From: Pachyseris speciosa
Taxonomy: Eukaryota; Cnidaria; Anthozoa; Scleractinia; Pachyseridae
Length of the DNA: 64,000 nt
Reading direction: 5' to 3'
Assembly (NCBI GenBank): GCA_016490735.1
Contig: JAEMWC010000003.1
Location: 2,666,001 to 2,730,000 of the forward strand
In this document: positions 56,379 through 64,000 of the stretch, piece by piece
Layout: every line of letters begins with the position of its first letter
Position numbering within the stretch: the stretch's first letter is position 1
Notes under the pieces: model-generated
What the model was told of the DNA's origin: nothing
The model's input: the letters and a program-made list of their open reading frames with translations, nothing else
Database searches by the model: none
Program-made: the position numbers and the translations under genes

Positions 56379-57303
56379 GAGATAGTTTACAGTTGTGATT
56401 TGAATTTATACTACCATTAACGCGTTTTTACCATTGACGCGAATTTTTTTAAAATAACGGGCAATAGTTAAATGCGCGAGACCTGTGAAAACACATTTTA
56501 TGAGATAGGACATACATAGAGCGACTAAGTATAAACAACAAAATAATTATAGCTATTGCACAAAATTGTCATAGTAAGTAAAACTAAATAACAAAAGGAC
56601 TAACGCAATGGGAAACCACGTTAGAAAGAAAGAGTCACCTCAGCATGTTTAAGCTGCTTCTTTAACGTGGGATTTTCCCTGCGGATATGAGGTGGAGAAT
56701 CCAAATGCGTGTTGAGAGATGTCGGTAGTATGTTTAGTGTGAAAGATCCTGTGCCTTTCTATCTCCGTTCGTGTGTTGTTTACAAATTTTTTTGTGCAGG
56801 ATGTAATGCCTGTTACATCGGCGGCGACATCTCTCAAGACGCATTCGTGAACATCTGGGTAGGGACAGGAACTCGCACATTTTTCAGCATTTACAACAGT
56901 CTGAGACATGAAGCAGACTTTGTTCAACGAGGTGCTTTTCTATTTTGGATTCTCCACCAAATAGATTTCAGCTAATTTTAAAAGAAGCCGCTCATATCCG
57001 CTGGGAAAATCCCACGTTAAACAAGCAGCTTAAACACGCTGAGCTGACTCTTTCTCTCTAATTTGGTTTCCCATTGCGTTAGTCCTTTTGTTATTTAGTT
57101 TTACTTACTATGACAATTTTGTGCAATAGCTATAATTATTTTGTTGTTTATACTTAGTCGCTCTATGTATGTCCTATCTCATAAAATGTGTTTTCACAGG
57201 TCTCGCGCATTTAACTATTGCCCGTTATTTTAAAAAAATTCGCGTCAATGGTAAAAACACGTTAACGGTAGTATAAATTCAAATCACAACTGTAAACTAT
57301 CTC

Positions 57304-57344
57304 ACAACTGATGATGATCGTTGAACGATCGAAACATGTCTTGT
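57304..57344 (+). ncRNA. Hammerhead ribozyme-like motif in the plus Penelope-like copy
   Basis: ACAA-CTGATGA-T-GATCGTTGAACGATC-GAAAC-AT-GTC-TTGT. It has the core CUGAUGA and GAAA, a stem II of at least five pairs (GATCG/CGATC), a tiny stem III (AC/GU), cleavage site GUC, and stem I ACAA/UUGU. Penelope-like elements are known to carry hammerheads with minimal stem III. One extra U between CUGAUGA and stem II departs from the strict consensus. Confidence 0.6.
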
Positions 57345-57539
57345 TTTAAACTCAAAGTGGTTGTCCATTTTTTAAAAATATTAACTTGTCTGCTTTTATC
57401 AAGACTTTTATTGTTGTTTAAACTTAAATGTCGTTTTCTCATAATTTTATGAAAAACGTAAATGAGAAAGTTAAACATACGGCATTCATGGAAATCAGGT
57501 TTATTAGCCGTGAGCATATTGTTGTCAGTTAATATAATA

Positions 57540-58990
57540 TTAGGATTATGATTTTAGGTTGTAGTAAAGAATATTTGCATCATTTGTGTCGGAAGAAATC
57601 GGCAAGCTGCCCTGCCTGACTACTTCGCCTCATGTTACTAACCGGTAATCGCATCAGACTACAGCAGCAATGAATACCCGAACGAATTTACTAATCCACG
57701 ATTACTTACTACTAGTTAGATATTTGTAAACTTACTCCAGTTTTCACTTCGGACAGTTTTAGCCTGCGTCTACTTAACTTCTGAATCACAAGGTGTCCAA
57801 ACTGTCCGGAGTAAACGCTCATATAGCGTCTTGTCTGCATTATGTTCTTTGGTTTAATGAAATATCGGTGCAGTTGACCCCCGCTAAATGGAACCCTCAA
57901 TGGAAACAACAGTTTGAAATAACGAAATTCACGGCTTGCATTCGCGGCCTACAACTTTTGTATACGGTCCAAAGCTTCCGTGAGCTAATGCTCACGACTG
58001 AGCTAAAAACTTGCTAGCGAGAACTGAAACTTTCAGAATGGAACTCAACCATGCATAGATTTCCTGATCTAAAGCAAGCCCCGTAGAGAGCAGTAACGGC
58101 ACTAAGGCCACATGGTAGTGGGTATTACCCCTTGATTCTTACAAAACCGACCCTGTAACGTTTCTTACTCAATGATAATCTAACAATGTATTTCGCTCCA
58201 GCTTCTTTGAGCAAAAGAGGAGAAACATTGTTCGATAGGCTGAAACTTCAAAATTATAATAAGCATTACTCTCCACCGGGCTTATAAACTCTTGAGGAGG
58301 ATTAGTTTCTTCGCAGATGATATTTTCATCGCATTTGTGAAGTTTTTTTACGAAAGAATCGTTGGGCTGCGAGCAAACGAGCTTTCAATTTCAATTTTCC
58401 CATCTTGTCAATGTCACGGTGTAGGTCAAACTATGGACGCTTTCCACTCAGCCAAAATTTTCGAGATTTCCGGTCCGAAATTGAATGGTACGGGCAAAGT
58501 TCCGGGAACAGTTTTCGATAATTTAGGAATACATTTTGAGTGTCCCCTTTGACAGAAATTTCGGAATGATCGAAATTTTCGTGTTCCATTTACGGAGCGT
58601 GAGCTCAAGTAAACAAGCGGAAAAACCAATGAGCGGACGCAGCACATCTAGCATGTCAATGCACTTGACCTGGAATTCTGGGACGTCGTCAGACGCGTTC
58701 CATTCGACCAGCGAAAATTCCGAAAATTTGTACCGGTGATTTTGTTCAACGGAAAGCACCCTACATATCCATTTGGTCGTTTTGAAATGGATCAAACAAA
58801 ATGTTATTTTTCCGGGGTTGAATGAAAGAGATTGAGGAACGGAGCCTAGCTCGTAGAGCTATTATTATGGTTTTCAGAGCTTTACAATAGTTTCACAATG
58901 GTCACGCTGCTTTGCTGCTATGATATGAATAACTGAACTCAGTGCTCGCGTTGTGGCCTCGTCGAAGGGCGAAAAACGAGGAAAATATGA
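57540..58990. other. Unassigned, probably repeat-derived DNA
   Basis: No gene supported. Segments such as 58440-58500 and 58660-58740 (CGAGATTTCCGGTCCGAAAT, GCGAAAATTCCGAAAATTTG) resemble each other and a patch at 59985-60040, suggesting an old dispersed element. Confidence 0.35.
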
Positions 58991-59021
58991 TTCCCGAACT
59001 GACTAGTTTGGTCGTTTTGAA

Positions 59022-59510
59022 ATGTTTCTGACCAACAGCCACACTTATAATTTACGGCAAAAAGATTTCTATTTACCTAGTTTTGACACAGTTACGCACG
59101 GTAAACACTCAATCCGATATCTAGGTCCAAGACTCTGGAGCAAGATACCAGGCAAAGACAGATCGGCCACCAGTCTTTTGCAGTTCAAGACTCGGATACG
59201 CATTCTTGATTTGAGTAACATTTTAGATGGATGTGATGGTTGCTACCTTTGCAATTCGTGATGTCTTATTTTCATGATTTTAGAATTTTGTTGACTATGA
59301 CGGAGTTTTAGTTGTATTGCATGTTAGTAGCTGTTCATCTGTTGTTTTTCTGATTTTAATTCTCAGAAGATTTGTAGTTTTCTTTTCTGTGTTGATTCGA
59401 TATGTATTTTTAGAATGTATTTTAGAACAGTTAGGTGTCCCTATTAGCAGTGGGGAATCCCATCTGCTAGTTTTCTACCTAAACATTAATAAAGTCATCA
59501 ATTAATTAAT
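59022..59510 (+). mobile_element. LINE reverse transcriptase C-terminal end and 3' tail
   Basis: Reads SHTYNLRQKDFYLPSFDTVT, HGKHSIRYLGPRLWSKIPGK, TSLLQFKTRIRILDLSNILD and ends CYLCNS. The SIRYLGP-LW--IP pattern and terminal Cys residues are typical of the C-terminus of RT in cnidarian CR1/L2-like elements. The 3' region ends in ATTAATTAATCAATCAA. Confidence 0.75.
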
Positions 59511-59629
59511 CAATCAAACTAGTCCTATAAAAGCAAACTCAAGAGAAATTTAATAACTCAAGGGTTCATTTTTAAAATATTCATATCAAAGCAAGAGGGT
59601 CTCGATAGGGAGGAGGGTTCCGTTTGACG

Positions 59630-59765
59630 ATGGACGGTTAAAATCACTGAGCCGTTGTGACTGTTAACGGTTAAATTTGCTTGCTCGGTTGACGGTAAAA
59701 ATATTGCATTTTTGACGGTTGACGGTTAAATTTTTGGCCATCTCACGGTTGACGGTTAACTCCAT
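59630..59765. repeat. Irregular GACGGTTAA minisatellite
   Basis: GACGGTTAA-type units, often preceded by GTT (GTTGACGGTTAA), occur about seven times with variable spacers. Confidence 0.75.
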
Positions 59766-59769
59766 TGAG

Positions 59770-60370
59770 ACCCTCAAGCAAGCCCCGTGCATGTGGAGAT
59801 CCTTACCGTTTACACGTTCCATCCGGGTGGAAATTTTACGTGTAAACATTTAGTGTTGCAGCTTGTCCAAACGAAAAATGGATAAATCACAAAATATACT
59901 AGTATCAATTGGAAAGCTCAAAAAGAAAAGAAAGAGTGCATTGATTAAGTCGATGGTCTTTAATTTCTGAAACGTTCCAAATGGAGTGGTACGTACCATT
60001 TCATTTTCCAACCAGAATTTCCGGGTTTACCGTATAAATGGTAAGGACCCCAATGCTCCACACTGAAATATTTTTCGGTAAAATCCTGAACAATTTGTTT
60101 TCAATATTTTGTTTTCGTGTGACCGAGTTCGGCAACTAACTCGCGATCATTCACTGTCAGTTATAATTAGGCTGTCAGACACGATCAATAATCGCGAGTT
60201 TCAAGATTATTTAATGTTAGAATTATTTACTACGGAAAGGGCCAGCTTTCAGTTGAATTAATTTCTTTAAGTCAATCTGCTTATATTACATTCCGCATAA
60301 TTATTTTTTGTATTTTAGTTGTTTTTTATTGTTTACATTTGGTAATGACAACACAAATCACTTCACTAGG
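59770..60370. other. Unassigned AT-rich DNA
   Basis: No coding sequence. At 59985-60045 there is a patch sharing words with 58440-58740. Confidence 0.3.
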
Positions 60371-60377
60371 ACAACAC

Positions 60378-60411
60378 TAAGCTACAACACACGCACACAC
60401 ACACACAAACT
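60378..60411. repeat. (AC)n microsatellite
   Basis: ACACACGCACACACACACACA, interrupted by one G. Confidence 0.85.
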
Positions 60412-60719
60412 ACATTAGATTTACATAAGCTGATAACAACCAACTGAGAATATGAAGTTAACACGTTTTGATGTGGACGTGGGTTATGAACACTTCTGCG
60501 ATAAGTTGTTACCCTTGTGTACAATACTTGCCCCATTTTTGAAGATGAACGGCCAAACTCTTTCCACTTGTTGAAATGGCAGTCTCTAACTCATAAATAG
60601 CTTTAATTCTAGCGGTGCATGCTCGGAAAGATGATACGAGAGCGTTGTTTCTACCATAACAGACGTATTGCTTAGCAAAGCGTGACGTGATTAAAAAAAT
60701 AAGAAATTATCTTTGCGAT

Positions 60720-61270
60720 CCCAGCTACCGAAAATTATGCTCGCCTTAGTAAGTAAATCTACTTTAACATCAAGGTCGTTAAGCCAGTCCGAGAGATCCT
60801 TCCAGAACAAGAGAATATAGGGGCAGGAAGTACACAAGTGCTTTAGAGATTCGACCGCATCTGCACCAAAAGAGCAGTCGGATGATAGTTTAATACCAAC
60901 CTTTTACAGAAGGCATTCATTCCTTGCTAAATATGTATTTAATATTTTGTACTGAAATTGGCTAGTCTTTGAATCCATTGCAACAGAGAAAGGAAGGCTA
61001 TAGATCTTCTTCCAATCCAAAACAACATTAGGATATTCTGCTTCGTATTTCGATTGAGCTGTCGGTTCCTCATAATTATGCCATTCCGCAGACTCACTCC
61101 GCTTTTAACCCTCACCGGGCGAAACGTAGTTTTTGACATTTTCTTGACAGCCTTTTGACAATTTTCTGTCAGATTTTGAGACACCCAGATACATTTGGTC
61201 GGCTTTTCTCCCTTGGAGTTTGAATTACTACTTTCAATAAAATTCAAGCCTTTAAAAAACAATGCCAATA
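60720..61270 (-). mobile_element. LINE (L1/Tx1-like) C-terminal fragment
   Basis: In shifting minus-strand frames: QYKILNTYLARNECLLKVGI, KLSSDCSFGADAVESLKHLC, TSCPYILLFWKDLSDWLNDL. The Q-K-L------N--L-K and C----E---HL---C-----FW pattern is the Cys/His knuckle found at the C-terminus of L1/Tx1-type RT. Frameshifts indicate a dead copy. Confidence 0.6.
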
Positions 61271-61379
61271 CCGCTAAAAGATCGCAAGTTTCTTCTCTTA
61301 TTGTCTTAAGTTTGTTCTAAATTTTCTATCATATCCTGCTAAAATGCAGAACATAGAACAGGGTGAAATATATAATATG

Positions 61380-61560
61380 ATTTTTCACATTGTCATACAC
61401 GGAGAACGGACGTACGTACGGTCGGTCTGTCGGTCGTACGATGACCATAACCAAATTTTCTCGGACAGATGGGTTACCATATTTTCTTACTAATGGTACT
61501 CCCAGCGCGCTGCATCGACGAGCTCCGCTAAAATGAAAATAACACGGATGAAGTCTCACG
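61380..61560. repeat. Dispersed repeat fragment with CGTACGTACGGTCGG tract
   Basis: GGACGTACGTACGGTCGGTC, TGTCGGTCGTACGATGACC and, further on, CAGCGCGCTGCATCGACGAG-CTCCGCT. The last word resembles the GGAGCTCCGCT end of the R2 family, so it may be a related element. Non-coding. Confidence 0.4.
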
Positions 61561-61625
61561 TCAAACAAAGCCTCCATTATGATTACGTAATTATAACATA
61601 AATGAGAAACTTGTCTTCAAAACAT

Positions 61626-61676
61626 CCCCCCCCCCCCCAAAAAAAAAAGAAGAAGAAGAAAAGAAAAGAAAAAAAC
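61626..61676. repeat. C/A-rich homopurine-type tract
   Basis: Poly-C (61626-61639), poly-A, then AAGAAGAAGAAAAG repeats. Confidence 0.8.
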
Positions 61677-62089
61677 AGTCAGCTCCTGGGGTCATAGCCA
61701 GTTAAAAATCAAGAAACCTAACTAGAGCGGAAGATGTCGTGCTCCTCCCTCAATTAAGAAGGACTACTTGCCGACCAGATACTTAAACCTTGGAAGTCAT
61801 TAAACAGATCTTATGTAATTATACTAACTTGCTGGGATATGATTCGCTCTGACGAATGGCTAGCGCTGGGAAACTTCAGCTTTTGAATCTCTTTATGGTG
61901 GATAATTGACTTTAGTTCATAAAGCCACATTTTCGTGTGTCACTTTCCCGCCGACGCAGCACGATAGTTTCTGAAGAAACTAACCCCCTTTATTCAAATA
62001 TTGAAACACTGGGCTTTTGCTAAAAGACTACAAGAAAGATCAATAAGGAGTAAGAATTAATGTTTTCTCTTTATGAATAATATTCTTGC

Positions 62090-62150
62090 GTTTTAATATA
62101 TATATTAAAATAAAGCGTTGAAAACGGAAGTCCATTCTCCATTGTGCGAG

Positions 62151-62197
<47 letters not shown>

Positions 62198-62230
62198 CTT
62201 AGTTGTTGATTTCTATGCCCAAATTAACCT

Positions 62231-62272
<42 letters not shown>
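62090..62272. repeat. Two (TA)n microsatellites
   Basis: 62152-62193 and 62235-62270 are uninterrupted TA runs, with a short TATATATAT at 62096. ORFs across them are artefacts. Confidence 0.93.
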
Positions 62273-62273
<1 letters not shown>

Positions 62274-62279
62274 AAGGTA

Positions 62280-64000
62280 TATGAAAGAAAAGTATATGCA
62301 AATACGATACGCGCTCGCGATCAAACCGCCATATTGAGGCAATATATAAATTCAGGGTATTGCATTGAAAGAAGTCATCTTAACATCACTCTCGTTAAAT
62401 TTCAATTGTAAACTTAAAAGGAAAAACCTAAAGAGAATGTTGTTTAACCTCGCAAAAGAAATTGATCAATGAGGAGGCCTCGAATGTTTCATTAACCGTT
62501 GTCTACTGCTATGTTGCTTCTTCTCGTGGATTTAACTGAAGAAAAGGGACGATTGATTTTGTAAGCACGAATTTCAGTAGTTGTTTTGCCCGCATGTTTG
62601 AAAAGAGTGTCGATTCGCCATATTAACTTGACCGGTTTTTGTTTTGACTAATAAGACTCAGCTGCCTTAATTTCTGTTCAACATGCACAGCATACAAACA
62701 GATAGCTTGACGGTGCAAGCTCTATTTCGCTTACAGCAAAGTTTCCTACCTGACTTCCTTTAAGGGCAAGAGTGCGCAGTAGTAGCTTTCCTGAAGAGTT
62801 TGCAAATGGAAACTTCAACCACAGGAAGGTGTTAAAGGGCAATTTCAAGGAGAAGGTTTTTTTTTTTTTTTTTTTTTTTTAAATGAAAGCCAGCTGGATG
62901 ACAGTCAGTTGTCAAATTTGAAACATCAAACGCCTGCAGCTAGAAACGCCTGTTATTACTTGCTGTCAACTAATAACACAATAATTCCCATCACATAATG
63001 AATTGCCTTTAACGAACTCAGTAGATGGCATATGTCTAGCTTAGGATAATTCAGAGGCCAAATATAATGTACTAATTACCGATGTCGATGTTTTTATTTT
63101 GCACTGTTAACATAAAATTTACATTGCATAAGTAGAAGTACGTTATAAAACAAAATCAGAATAAAGATAAGAAATTAACGAAATTAAGATGTGCGCAGTG
63201 ACCAAAGTAGCAAACAAACCAAACGTGCAAATGTGCAGCCATTAAAGATATAAACAGAATTATAATTATGTAGATAAACAGCTGCAACCATTGAGTCTAT
63301 AGGGTTGAGCTTCCTTCATTTAACTCGGTATGTTTTCAACCAATAGCCAATGACCAGGATGGATAGGTTCCTGTTCAAACCCAATCAGCGTACTGCGCAA
63401 CCAAATCCACGTCCCATCTAGATGCAAGGAGAAAATAGAGGGAGAGGAGTAGGGTTTTTGCGCTGTTGCATTACCTTAGATATCCTATTATATACTATGA
63501 AAGGAAGGGTTGTCACACGTAATCCATGGGGTCTTTGGATGTTATTTAATTCAACGAGCGACAATTGTATCCTCGATTTCCGATTTTACGACGATTTCTA
63601 GAGAATGCCATAATCTGAGCGAAACGTTGCCTGTAAAAGGCGTCAGAAAGGAGAAGGAGTTGAAAAGAAAAAAGCTGCTTGTACGGTTCCGCAAATGATC
63701 CCAGGACCGCAAATAAACACAGGAATGGCATGGATTGATATAACAATGACACACACAAAAAAAACACGTTTTATCATTTTATAAGAAATATTCCATAGTT
63801 TAATTTTTTTTTTTTCGTTTTTAGTGGAAAACCTGTGACATTGCGTGACGTTCTGTCTGTCTGTTGATTTCAGGACGGCTGCGTAATCGCCAGTGGGCTG
63901 CGAGTTTCGCTTGATGTTATCTTTTTATTGTGTAGAACATCCTAGATCGTTCGAGAGCGTGCTTAATCGCATTTCACTTCCGGCTATTGTATATGATCAA
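62280..64000. other. No recognisable gene; poly-T at 62858-62880
   Basis: AT-rich DNA without exon chains or identifiable domains. A 23-base T run at 62858-62880 and smaller A/T runs near 63758 and 63806. The small ORFs at 63510-63767 on both strands show no family features. Confidence 0.4.

Larger units (their letters stand above)
56300..57400. mobile_element. Head-to-head inverted pair of Penelope-like element 3' parts
   Basis: 56306-56700 (minus) and about 56960-57385 (plus) are near-identical inverted copies. They share CCCATTGCGTTAGTCCTTTT, TATGACAATTTTGTGCAATA, TCTCGCGCATTTAACTATTG and TTGTCCATTTTTTAA. The plus copy starts with GIY-YIG endonuclease sequence (56740-56850: VVYKFFCAGCNACYIGG). 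Near 56950-57060 it reads RWENPTLNKQLKHAELTLSL and then stops. The minus copy retains only the end of the ORF plus the 3' UTR, and has a deletion of about 30 bp relative to the plus copy. Both arms carry the hammerhead-like motif. The GIY-YIG with CPGCNACYIG-type Cys is diagnostic of Penelope-like elements. Confidence 0.82.

Noticed and set aside
63510..63767. Overlapping small ORFs with a GCGAAACGTTGCCTG stretch resembling a hammerhead or Penelope end
   Set aside because: The CUGAUGA core is missing and no inverted stems fit; left unassigned.

Overview
The window looks like genomic DNA of an anthozoan cnidarian, most likely a stony coral or close relative. It is AT-rich and gene-poor, with spliced genes that have GT-AG introns. 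It is full of dispersed repeats, truncated non-LTR and Penelope-like retroelements, fold-back elements and MITEs, and it carries pieces of protein families that I associate with many coral genomes. The species cannot be named from the sequence. No bacterial operons, CRISPR arrays, rRNA or convincing tRNA genes were seen.

Layout. 1-2.5 kb: decayed minus-strand copy of a large cnidarian transposase-like family, running off the left edge. 2.6-6 kb: TA microsatellite, LINE fragment, GATGGT-type low-complexity tract and two dispersed repeat families. 6-18 kb: no host genes recognised. This part holds a Tourist/Harbinger-type MITE, a small inverted-repeat element, a 2.8-kb giant inverted repeat, a 0.7-kb near-perfect palindrome, LINE fragments with a nested MITE, a CCACCA-armed palindrome and a 1.3-kb TIR element. 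18-30.1 kb: a spliced minus-strand gene for a compact ionotropic-glutamate-receptor-like channel (signal peptide, S1, M1, pore loop, M3, S2, M4; no amino-terminal domain). Its pore carries the potassium-channel filter TVGYGD, split across an exon junction. Two of its exons show possible damage.

30-36 kb: more repeats, including a third copy of the giant inverted-repeat arm, a possible solo LTR and gene relics. 36.2-42.25 kb: about 6 kb of a 98-bp tandem satellite with higher-order duplications. 43-44 kb: Penelope-like RT fragment and a perfect hairpin. 45,085-54,793: a 9,691-bp DNA transposon with 612-bp, nearly identical terminal inverted repeats and a 9-bp target duplication. It encodes a RecQ-like helicase and a convergent, spliced DUF6589-like protein with zinc-finger motifs. 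Both genes carry a disabling-looking change, so it seems young but recently inactivated.

55-64 kb: MADF-type gene relic, head-to-head Penelope-like copies with a hammerhead-like ribozyme motif in each arm, LINE fragments, microsatellites and otherwise unassigned DNA. The two items most worth following are the potassium-filter glutamate-receptor-like gene and the helicase-bearing transposon.
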